Origin: Leeuwenhoekiella aequorea
Lineage (GTDB): Bacteria > Bacteroidota > Bacteroidia > Flavobacteriales > Flavobacteriaceae
Length of the DNA stretch: 64,000 nt
NCBI RefSeq assembly: GCF_004104375.1
Contig: NZ_QOVM01000003.1
Span: forward strand, 124,001-188,000
Reading direction: 5' to 3'
Numbering within the stretch: position 1 is the first letter of the stretch; each line of letters opens with the position of its first letter. Below, piece by piece: positions 18,110 to 25,318 of this stretch. The notes under the pieces are model-generated. The model did not search any database. It was not told the DNA's origin and saw nothing but the letters and a program-made list of their open reading frames with translations. The position numbers and the translations under genes were made by a program.

Positions 18110-18487
18110 TTAAGAGTCCAAACAATCTGGACAAACTCCTGAAACCATAAAGTTCAACTGATTAATTTGGTAATTTGAAGGAAGCTTAAATGTGGGTTCC
18201 ACATCTTCAACACACGTTACAACATTACATTTTTCACAATTAAAATGTATATGATCGTGTTTATGCTCGGTAGAGCAACTATGGCAATTTGCATATTTTA
18301 CAACGCCGTCGATATTTGTGATTTGATGCACCGATTTTTCTTCGACCAGCCGGTCCAATACGCGATAAATTGTTACTCGATTGCATAAACCATCTGGTAA
18401 AATAGCCTGAATTTCAGCTTGTGATAATGCTGTATCTGACTCATTTATAGTTTTTAAAATAGCTTCCTTAGCAATTGTTTTTCTCAT
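18110..18487 (-). CDS. Fur family metal-responsive repressor (Zur-like)
   Basis: A 125-residue DNA-binding repressor. Residues 1-65 form the winged helix (NRVTIYRVLDRLVEEKSVHQI). The dimerisation part has C68/C71, the histidine cluster H75-H81, and two CxxC pairs (C84/C87 and C119/C122) that hold structural zinc. Its gene is divergent from a MerC/TonB cluster, and two palindromes sit between them, one inside its own promoter, which suggests autoregulation. I favour a zinc sensor from the neighbours, but iron or another metal is not excluded. A 3' fragment of a sister copy lies at 14154-14314. Confidence 0.9.
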   Translation of the reverse strand: MRKTIAKEAILKTINESDTALSQAEIQAILPDGLCNRVTIYRVLDRLVEEKSVHQITNIDGVVKYANCHSCSTEHKHDHIHFNCEKCNVVTCVEDVEPTFKLPSNYQINQLNFMVSGVCPDCLDS

Positions 18488-18491
18488 AATA

Positions 18492-18523
18492 CAAATTTAA
18501 TGCAACAAAGTTGCTTTAACAAA
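18492..18523 (-). promoter_or_regulatory. fur promoter
   Basis: On the minus strand TTTG (18520-18523) and TAAATTTG (18492-18499) are separated by 20 bases. A GCAAC-N3-GTTGC palindrome fills most of the spacer. The -7 box is only five bases upstream of the start codon, so the message would have almost no leader. Confidence 0.5.
18502..18514. promoter_or_regulatory. Putative Fur/Zur operator 1
   Basis: Perfect palindrome GCAAC-AAA-GTTGC. It lies within the spacer of the fur promoter, and its right edge overlaps the TTG that could be the -33 box of the merC promoter. Confidence 0.65.
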
Positions 18524-18534
18524 GAAATTATATT

Positions 18535-18542
18535 TACTTTCG
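18535..18542 (+). promoter_or_regulatory. merC-cluster promoter -7 element
   Basis: TACTTTCG, one change from TAnnTTTG, 21 bases after a TTG at 18511-18513 and 24 bases before the merC-like start codon. Operator 2 begins on its last base. Confidence 0.5.
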
Positions 18543-18554
18543 CAACTGTGTTGC
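18542..18554. promoter_or_regulatory. Putative Fur/Zur operator 2
   Basis: Perfect palindrome GCAAC-TGT-GTTGC, same arms as operator 1. Centres are 40 bases apart, near four helical turns. It covers the expected transcription start of the merC cluster. Confidence 0.65.
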
Positions 18555-18566
18555 AATAATGAAATT

Positions 18567-18911
18567 ATGCGAGAGAAATATTACGATTTGATTGGTGTTT
18601 ATTCTGCCTTTTTGTGTTTAGCACACTGTATATTAGGTCCTATTCTTTTTATAGTTCCATTAGGTATAAGTCATAGTCCATTACTTGATAGTTTTTTTCT
18701 CATAGTTGGGTTATTTCCTGTTTATAAAGTAGTGCGTAGTAAATCTCCGGTATTTTTAAAGATACTACTAGTATTTTCATTTGCGCTTATCGCACTTTCT
18801 ATAACCTTAGAAGCACTTTATCATCAAGAATCATTTTTAATATTTATAGGGGCTATGGGAGTCATCTCATCGCATCTTATGAATTATAATTATAAAAAGC
18901 ACATATTATGA
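18567..18911 (+). CDS. MerC-domain inner-membrane protein
   Basis: A 114-residue protein with about four membrane helices. The first helix carries the MerC signature FLCLAHCILGP with Cys17 and Cys21, the pair that binds Hg(II) in true MerC. In Bacteroidota such short MerC-like proteins often lie next to Fur/Zur genes rather than mercury reductase. No merA or merR is here, so a role in zinc or another soft metal is more likely; that is inference. It is the first gene of the cluster controlled by the two palindromes and overlaps the next gene by four bases. Confidence 0.85.
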   Translation: MREKYYDLIGVYSAFLCLAHCILGPILFIVPLGISHSPLLDSFFLIVGLFPVYKVVRSKSPVFLKILLVFSFALIALSITLEALYHQESFLIFIGAMGVISSHLMNYNYKKHIL

Positions 18912-19816
18912 ATCTGTCAAATTCTTATGATGTAATTATTGTTGGTGGAAGTTATGCCGGTTTATCAGCCGCGATGGCTTTGGGTCGTTCATTGCGTTCG
19001 GTGCTTATTATAGATGCTAATAAACCCTGCAATAAGCAAACACCGCATTCTCATAATTTTATTACTCAAGATGGTGAAGCGCCTCATAAAATTGCCCAAA
19101 AAGCAAAAGAGCAAGTACTCAAATACGACACCGTAGAATTTTTAGACGATACGGTTATAGGTGGAAATAATAACGGAACTAGTTTTACAATTCTTACGAA
19201 CTCCGGAAAAACCGTTGAAGCGAGAAAACTCATACTTGCAACCGGTATAAAAGATATAATGCCCGATATTGAGGGGTTTTCTGAATGCTGGGGAATTTCT
19301 GCTATTCATTGTCCTTATTGCCATGGCTACGAATTTAGAAATGAAAAAACGGCAATTATGGCAAATGGTGATCACGCCTTTCATGTCGCCAGTCTTGTAA
19401 ATAATCTTACTAACGAACTTTCTATTTATACACAAGGAGAGCCTGATTTTACTGATGACCAACTTAAAAAGTTGAGCAACAATAATATTGCTATTGTTAC
19501 AGATACGATTAAGAAATTGGAACACACAAATGGCAGTATAGAAAAAGTTCTTTTTGAAAATGGAAGCTCCCAAATGGTTAAGGCTATATATGCTGCTTTA
19601 CCTTTTGAGCATCACACACAACTCCCTGAAATGTTAGGTTGCACATTTGATGAAGGAGGATTTATCAAGATAGATCTATTTCAGAAAACTGAAATACCCG
19701 GGATTTATGCCTGCGGAGATAACGCTCAAAAAATGCGGTCTATATCTAGTGCTGTTGCTTCAGGGACTGTTGCCGGGGCAATGGTAAACCACGAACTCAC
19801 TCAGGAAGACTTTTAA
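18908..19816 (+). CDS. Thioredoxin-reductase-like FAD/NAD(P) oxidoreductase
   Basis: A 302-residue cytoplasmic flavoprotein. The FAD-binding GGSYAG is at residues 13-18, the redox pair is C135-P-Y-C138 followed by HGYE, and the C-terminal FAD motif is IYACGDNAQKM. Length and layout match the bacterial thioredoxin-reductase-like family whose CPYC-containing members often act on metal or thiol substrates other than thioredoxin. The second Rossmann part has ANGDHAF in place of the usual GxGxxA, so NADPH binding may be weak or altered. The start overlaps the merC-like gene (ATGA). Confidence 0.85.
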   Translation: MNLSNSYDVIIVGGSYAGLSAAMALGRSLRSVLIIDANKPCNKQTPHSHNFITQDGEAPHKIAQKAKEQVLKYDTVEFLDDTVIGGNNNGTSFTILTNSGKTVEARKLILATGIKDIMPDIEGFSECWGISAIHCPYCHGYEFRNEKTAIMANGDHAFHVASLVNNLTNELSIYTQGEPDFTDDQLKKLSNNNIAIVTDTIKKLEHTNGSIEKVLFENGSSQMVKAIYAALPFEHHTQLPEMLGCTFDEGGFIKIDLFQKTEIPGIYACGDNAQKMRSISSAVASGTVAGAMVNHELTQEDF

Positions 19817-19854
19817 AACAATCGATAATAAGAAAAAGTTACTTCTAAGAAAAT

Positions 19855-20154
19855 ATGTCTTTACAAATTAAACAATCTCTAGCACTGCTATTCTTGGCTT
19901 CCTTCCTTATGACGAAGATGGCAGGATTTCATGTGCTAACTCACGATGATTCAAATCTAAGTGAGGATTGTGCTATTTGTCAGGTTTTTATTTCAGACAG
20001 TCAAACTTTAATAGTTCTTGATAAAGCTCAAGAATTTTCACCTACACCTGAATTTACAATTCACCAAAAGACAGATTTAGTAATTACTACAGCAATTCTA
20101 AAATCTAATTACTACTCCTATCACCTATTCTCCCGGCCTCCGCCATCTATCTAA
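19855..20154 (+). CDS. Small exported Cys/His protein
   Basis: A 99-residue protein with an N-terminal hydrophobic stretch (residues 8-20) followed by H26, H30 and the close pair C39/C42 in EDCAICQVF, and a C-terminal FSRPPPS. This layout recalls short periplasmic metal-binding proteins of the DUF2946-like type often found before TonB receptors, but I cannot place it in a family with certainty. Located between the flavoprotein and the TonB receptor, it could bind a metal ion in the periplasm. Confidence 0.6.
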   Translation: MSLQIKQSLALLFLASFLMTKMAGFHVLTHDDSNLSEDCAICQVFISDSQTLIVLDKAQEFSPTPEFTIHQKTDLVITTAILKSNYYSYHLFSRPPPSI

Positions 20155-20309
20155 ATCTCATTTCTATTCTTGCAAAGGTTTACTAGTCAGCTATTGAGTT
20201 GCCTTATTCAAAAGGTTATTACACCTAATTACTAGTAATACCAAAAAACTATCAAGTATTCACCAGCTCCCGCAAAACCGGGAGTAACTACTAATTTTAT
20301 TATTTAATC

Positions 20310-22673
20310 ATGATTATCAGATTACTGATAATGGGACTATTCTTGCTGTTTAGTTCCTATTCCTACACGCAGCAGAGCTCCTATTTTGAAGGTTTTGTTA
20401 TAGACTCCATAACCTTAAAACCTATTTCTGGTGTTACCATTTTAGGTGAAAATGTGTATGCAGTGACTAACGATTCAGGATATTTTAAAATAAAAAAAAC
20501 AAAACTAGCTTCAGAAGTTGAGGTTTCCCATCTGGGTTATTTACCTGTAAAATTTACAATTGATAAAAATCAAAACAGCCCTTTAAAAATCAAATTAAAA
20601 ACTATTAGCACGTCACTAGATGAAGTCTCTGTACATAGCAAAAGTGCCAATAGGTTAGCTAAAGAAACATCGACAATTGAAGTAGCTGTAGATGAAGAAT
20701 ACCTGCACGCCAATCGCGAGAACAGCTTAATGCAAACATTAAGAAAGATTCCCGGTGTTAGCACAATGACAATTGGATCTGGTCAATCAAAACCTACCAT
20801 ACGAGGACTCGGTTTTAACCGAGTAAGTGTCATTCAAAATGGAATCAAGCACGAAGCGCAACAATGGGGAAGTGATCACGGTCTTGAGATTGATCAATAC
20901 GGAATTGAAGAAATACGCATCATTAAAGGACCGGCTTCCTTAATGCATGGCTCTGATGCTATCGCTGGTGTAGTTGATATACAACCTGCCAAAACACCTG
21001 CCATAAATAGTTTTGAGGGTGAAGTTAATATTCTGGGTGAGACCAATAATGAGCTACTGGCAATTTCTACAGGGGTACAAGGAAGAAAGCAAAAGTGGTA
21101 CTATAGAGCTCGCTTAACCTATAGAGATTATGCAGACTTTAAAGTTCCTACAGAACGAATTAGCTACGAGAACTACATTTTTGAACTGGATAATAACAAT
21201 TTACGCAATACCGCAGGTCAGGAAGCAAACGGTAGTGTTAGCATCGGCTATGTGGATGATTCTTTTAAATCAGAAACTTATATAAGCAATGTAAATGCTA
21301 AGAATGGTTTTTTCGCGAATGCTCATGGTTTAGAAGTACGCACTTCAAGTATAGACTACGACACGTCTAATCGGGATATTGATTTACCCTTTCATAAAGT
21401 AAATCATATTAAAATCGTGAACAATAGTTGGTTAGATCTTGATTCACACAAGCTCTTTTTTGATATAGGTTACCAAAATAATCAACGGGAAGAACATTCA
21501 GAACCCGTGCCTCACGGTTATATGCCTAAGCCACCTAATAGCCGAGAACGTGTTTTTACCAAAAACACCTATTCCCTTAATGCAAAAGACATTTTTAAGC
21601 TGAATGACGCCCACACTTTATCGGCAGGTTTAAATACCGAATATCAAAATAACAACATTGGAGGATGGGGATTTTTAATTCCTGCTTACAATAGGTTTAC
21701 AGCAGGTATTTTCTTGTTTGATCACTACGAAGCAAATGATAATTTGCATTTACAAGGCGGCGTTCGCTATGACGCAGGTAGTTTAAAAACCAATTCGTAT
21801 TATGACTGGTATAGGTCTCCACGAGATAATAATGATGGAACCACTTCTACCCTATTTCTTCAACGTGCAGAAAACAGAAATTTAAATTTTAATAGCTTCA
21901 GTGGTTCTCTAGGTATTAGTTATATACATAAGAATACCACCTACAAGCTAAATATAGGCAAGAGCTTTAGAATGCCTCTAGCTCACGAATTAGCTTCAGA
22001 CGGTGTAAACTATCATATGTACCGTTATGAACGCGGAAATCTGGATCTAGATCCTGAGTCCTCCTATCAATTGGATGCTGAGGTACTCTTTGAAAGTGGG
22101 TTTCTCAGTTTGAGCGTAAGTCCATTTGTGAATTTCTTCGACAACTATATTTATCTCAATCCAACCTCAGATTATGTAGAAACGCTGCAAGTCTATGAAT
22201 ACACACAATCAAAGGTATTTAGAACGGGTGGTGAATTGAGTTTAGGATATAACTTTACAAAGTCTTTTAATGTAAATGCATCTGCAGAGTACGTTTACTC
22301 AAGACAAACTAGCGGACCTAAGGAAGGATTTACAATTCCCTTTTCACCGCCATTAACCGGTACACTGACCACAAATTATCAATTTGGAAATTTTGGATTT
22401 CTCAATGACCTCAACTTGACCGTTGATATGCGTATTGCTGCAGCCCAAAACGAAATTGTTCCTCCAGAAGAAATCACAGCGGGATACCGTGTTTTTAATC
22501 TTTCTATGCGAAGTAAACTCGATTTATTTAACAAGGATAAAGCAGCCCTATTACGGATCAAACTCAATAATATTTTCAACTCAGAATATTACGATCACAC
22601 CAGTTTTTACAGGCTTATAGACGTGCCCGAAGCAGGTCGTAATCTATCTGTCTCCTTAACAGTTCCTTTTTAA
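20310..22673 (+). CDS. TonB-dependent receptor (probable metal/metallophore)
   Basis: A 787-residue outer-membrane receptor: signal peptide, carboxypeptidase-D-like domain (FEGFVIDSITLKPISGVTIL, about 22-105), plug with LMQTLRKIPGVSTMTIGSG and GPASLMHGSDAIAGVVDI, then a barrel ending in LSVSLTVPF. The extracellular-loop candidates contain His-rich pieces such as EEHSEPVPHGY. The gene order (Fur-type regulator, MerC-like, Cys/His protein, receptor, His-rich lipoproteins) points to a zinc or similar divalent metal system akin in concept to ZnuD, but the ligand is inferred. Confidence 0.9.
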   Translation: MIIRLLIMGLFLLFSSYSYTQQSSYFEGFVIDSITLKPISGVTILGENVYAVTNDSGYFKIKKTKLASEVEVSHLGYLPVKFTIDKNQNSPLKIKLKTISTSLDEVSVHSKSANRLAKETSTIEVAVDEEYLHANRENSLMQTLRKIPGVSTMTIGSGQSKPTIRGLGFNRVSVIQNGIKHEAQQWGSDHGLEIDQYGIEEIRIIKGPASLMHGSDAIAGVVDIQPAKTPAINSFEGEVNILGETNNELLAISTGVQGRKQKWYYRARLTYRDYADFKVPTERISYENYIFELDNNNLRNTAGQEANGSVSIGYVDDSFKSETYISNVNAKNGFFANAHGLEVRTSSIDYDTSNRDIDLPFHKVNHIKIVNNSWLDLDSHKLFFDIGYQNNQREEHSEPVPHGYMPKPPNSRERVFTKNTYSLNAKDIFKLNDAHTLSAGLNTEYQNNNIGGWGFLIPAYNRFTAGIFLFDHYEANDNLHLQGGVRYDAGSLKTNSYYDWYRSPRDNNDGTTSTLFLQRAENRNLNFNSFSGSLGISYIHKNTTYKLNIGKSFRMPLAHELASDGVNYHMYRYERGNLDLDPESSYQLDAEVLFESGFLSLSVSPFVNFFDNYIYLNPTSDYVETLQVYEYTQSKVFRTGGELSLGYNFTKSFNVNASAEYVYSRQTSGPKEGFTIPFSPPLTGTLTTNYQFGNFGFLNDLNLTVDMRIAAAQNEIVPPEEITAGYRVFNLSMRSKLDLFNKDKAALLRIKLNNIFNSEYYDHTSFYRLIDVPEAGRNLSVSLTVPF

Positions 22674-22711
22674 ACTATTCAATTAATCTATTAATATTTA
22701 AACTAAACTTT

Positions 22712-23488
22712 ATGAAATCAAATTTTAAACTTTTAAGCTTTTTTGTACTTGCAGCAGTTACGCTTAGTTCGTGCAGTAGTGATGACGACAGTCCGCTTAT
22801 TGAAGAAGCTCCGATAATAACTAATTTTGAATATGGCGAAGGCAGTAGTCATGGCGATGAACAAGTAGGTTATAAAGGATCAGACATTCATCTTGAAGCA
22901 GAAATAGTTGCAGAAGCTACCGTAAGTAGTATTGCACTTGATATACACGCGCACGACCTGGAACCAGGCGAAGATGAAGTAGCATGGGATTTTAAGCAGA
23001 TCTATACAGATGCAGATTATCTGGTAAAAAATCCGGTCTTTCATGAACATGTTGATGTTCCTGCAAATATTCCATCAGGTGAATATCACATTACGCTTAC
23101 GGTGACCGATTCTAATGGAAACAGTACCGAGATTGAAGGCCATATTCATATTATGGATGCTGTGACTACCAGTGCATTATCTATCGATGAAAGCGTTGTA
23201 CGCGGAACTGACCTGCATACAGAGTTGTTTATTGAAGCGGTACACGGAGTTCACAATGTAACTGTAGATATCCACGCACATGGTCTAACTGTGGGTGAAG
23301 GAGAGCAAGAATGGCACTTTGAGCAAGTTTATGAAGAGGGATATCACGGTGAAACAAGTGTAGAATTCCACGAGCATATTGATGTGCCGGTTACCGCTCC
23401 AGTAGGTGAATATCATATGGTTATTACGATTGAAGATGAAGAAGGAAATACCAGCAAGATAGATACACACTTTAATGTAACGTTATAA
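22712..23488 (+). CDS. Histidine-rich DUF4625-type lipoprotein, two tandem domains
   Basis: A 258-residue lipoprotein with lipobox LSSC followed by SSDDDS, which resembles the surface-export signal of flavobacterial lipoproteins. Two similar domains follow (about 35-145 and 155-258). Each carries DIHAH(D/G)L, an FHEH(V/I)DVP piece and GEYH(I/M), so conserved histidines recur at matching places. These match DUF4625. I infer a surface metal-binding role together with the TonB receptor 38 bases upstream. Confidence 0.8.
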   Translation: MKSNFKLLSFFVLAAVTLSSCSSDDDSPLIEEAPIITNFEYGEGSSHGDEQVGYKGSDIHLEAEIVAEATVSSIALDIHAHDLEPGEDEVAWDFKQIYTDADYLVKNPVFHEHVDVPANIPSGEYHITLTVTDSNGNSTEIEGHIHIMDAVTTSALSIDESVVRGTDLHTELFIEAVHGVHNVTVDIHAHGLTVGEGEQEWHFEQVYEEGYHGETSVEFHEHIDVPVTAPVGEYHMVITIEDEEGNTSKIDTHFNVTL

Positions 23489-23495
23489 AAACTCA

Positions 23496-23533
23496 TATAG
23501 CCAAATGCCTACTTATTTAGGCATTTGGCTATA
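23496..23533 (+). other. Strong intercistronic hairpin
   Basis: Perfect 15-base arms 23496-23510 and 23519-23533 around an 8-base loop. No T run follows on the plus strand, so it is a weak candidate for a terminator; a processing or RNA-stabilising role between two lipoprotein genes is possible. Confidence 0.6.
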
Positions 23534-23547
23534 CTTATATTCGACAA

Positions 23548-24024
23548 ATGAAAAAAATAAATTTTATCCTTTTTACGGCTAGCTTGTTTGTACTTAGCGC
23601 CTGCTCCTCAGATAATGATACAATTAAAGACGAAGAGAAACCTACAATTACAATTAACTACGATGGTGGTTTTCCTCAGGTTTGTGAAAGCTTACAACGC
23701 GGAGAAACATATACATTTAGAGCAAGACTAGCAGATAATGAAGCACTCGCATCATACAGTCTGGATTTACATCACAATTTTGACCATCATACACATGATG
23801 ATCAAGGAGCAACCTGTAGCTTAGATGCTAAAAAAGAGTCGGTAAAACCGTTTATTTATATGGAAAACTTTAGCCTAGATGGAGCCCGAAAAGAATTTGA
23901 AATTGAAATAAAAATTCTAATCCCTACAGATATCGATACAGGTGATTACCACTGTTCTTTCTCAGTGACTGATGAGGTAGGCTGGCAAAGTAGAACTTCC
24001 GTAGACATTAAAATTGTGAATTGA
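23548..24024 (+). CDS. Histidine-rich DUF4625-type lipoprotein, single domain
   Basis: A 158-residue lipoprotein with lipobox LSAC followed by SSDNDT. One DUF4625-like domain follows. The equivalent of the DIHAH segment is expanded to LDLHHNFDHHTHDDQGATC, a dense His/Asp/Cys cluster that could bind metal. Two further cysteines are present (VCESL and YHCSF). It lies behind the strong hairpin at 23496-23533 and so may be expressed at a different level from its neighbour. Confidence 0.75.
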   Translation: MKKINFILFTASLFVLSACSSDNDTIKDEEKPTITINYDGGFPQVCESLQRGETYTFRARLADNEALASYSLDLHHNFDHHTHDDQGATCSLDAKKESVKPFIYMENFSLDGARKEFEIEIKILIPTDIDTGDYHCSFSVTDEVGWQSRTSVDIKIVN

Positions 24025-24055
24025 TTAAACTTCTCAATAACGACAACACTTATAA

Positions 24056-25024
24056 ATGAAAACAAAACTATTAAACTTTATCGGCATTATATTTCTATGT
24101 ATTACTTCTATCTCTTGCTCTAATGACGACGATGAAGTTATTGTTCTTGAAGAACCCACAATAGCTAATATTGAAGTTGGGTTAAATAATAACGAAATTG
24201 GAGTTATTGGCAGGGACTTTCATTTCAATGCCGAAATCCTGGCAGGTGATAAGATTGACGCTATTAGTTTGAAAATACAACCAAAAGTTAGTGAAACTTA
24301 TGCGTTTGATTGGTCTTTAGAGGCTGTTTGGGAGGAATATAAAGGTGTCAAAAATGCAACGGTACACAAACACTTTGACATTCCTGAAAGTGCAGCAGAA
24401 GGAATTTATGATCTTATCATCACCGTAGAAGATGAAAATGGTACAAAACTGGAAGAAGTAAAAACTATAACGATCTTTCTGCCAGAAAGTCTTCCGGTTG
24501 ATCCCAAACTTGAAGAATTTTCAGTTTCAGCAAGGGGTGATAGCGGCTTTAGAATTTTATACATCCTTTCAAGAGGAGGTTATCGTGATTCTGAGACTTT
24601 AGAATATGGTGATTACAATGTTTTTATAAACGAAAACGAAACTCTAAATCCTGCTGCAACAATTAGTGGAATAAAAGACGATGGAAAATTGTACATATTA
24701 CTAATAAACAAAAAACATAATCATAGACCCGAATCTATCAACAGTATCGATTTTACCAAAGCAATCGTAGTGGATGTTTTTGAACATAACGATTTGGAGC
24801 AAACTGACAGATGGACTCACGTTAATTATCTACGTCCTGAATTTCCTGATATTTCTAAACTTCTTATTGGTGCATCAGTAGATAACAATTACCCAAATCC
24901 AATTGAAATTAACAGCCTTAAAGTCTGGGAATCTGGTGATTATTACGTAGGGGTAATTTATAAAAATACAACATACCGTATGAGTTTATTTCATTATTTG
25001 GAAGTTTCAATAAATATGGATTAA
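24056..25024 (+). CDS. DUF4625-type lipoprotein with extra C-terminal domain
   Basis: A 322-residue lipoprotein with lipobox ISSC(S)NDDDE. Residues 30-145 align with the DUF4625 domains of the two preceding genes, but the histidine positions are mostly replaced (LKIQPKVSE instead of DIHAH); HKHFDIP is kept. The remaining 170 or so residues (from ARGDSGFRILYILSRGG) form a beta-rich domain I do not recognise. It is the last gene before a terminator. Confidence 0.7.
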   Translation: MKTKLLNFIGIIFLCITSISCSNDDDEVIVLEEPTIANIEVGLNNNEIGVIGRDFHFNAEILAGDKIDAISLKIQPKVSETYAFDWSLEAVWEEYKGVKNATVHKHFDIPESAAEGIYDLIITVEDENGTKLEEVKTITIFLPESLPVDPKLEEFSVSARGDSGFRILYILSRGGYRDSETLEYGDYNVFINENETLNPAATISGIKDDGKLYILLINKKHNHRPESINSIDFTKAIVVDVFEHNDLEQTDRWTHVNYLRPEFPDISKLLIGASVDNNYPNPIEINSLKVWESGDYYVGVIYKNTTYRMSLFHYLEVSINMD

Positions 25025-25161
25025 TCCCAAAAATAGCGTTGTATTTATTTGATTTTAATAATATATAAAACCAAACTTTCAAAAAAAAACCTAAATAATT
25101 GAACTGAATACAACAATTAATTCTTAAGAAGGTAGGATTGCGTTTAGGAAATATGAAAATA

Positions 25162-25194
25162 AAAGGCCAAAATACTTAAACTATTTTGGCCTTT
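25162..25194 (+). terminator. Intrinsic terminator closing the metal-uptake cluster
   Basis: Arms 25162-25174 (AAAGGCCAAAATA) and 25182-25194 with a 7-base loop; T-rich on the plus strand and A-rich on the left, so possibly bidirectional. It lies 137 bases past the last lipoprotein stop, in a gap with no other feature. Confidence 0.75.
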
Positions 25195-25318
25195 ACTATT
25201 AAACTTGATATATACAATACGTTACTTAAAACATCTCAAATTGCGCTTGTTAATCGTCTTCTCAACCCATTATTAATTAAGTTGAAGTAAACACTAATAT
25301 CTCAAATTCTGAATTGAT

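Noticed and set aside
18567-18911. Mercury-resistance operon
   Set aside because: The MerC motif is present but there is no merA, merT, merP or merR; the neighbours point to uptake of another metal under Fur-type control.
19142-19573. Minus-strand open frame opposite the flavoprotein gene
   Set aside because: No family resemblance; it is the reverse shadow of a well-supported gene.
20267-20284. Hairpin CTCCCG/CGGGAG before the TonB receptor as terminator
   Set aside because: Only six base pairs and no T run follows, so it is unlikely to terminate the metal operon.
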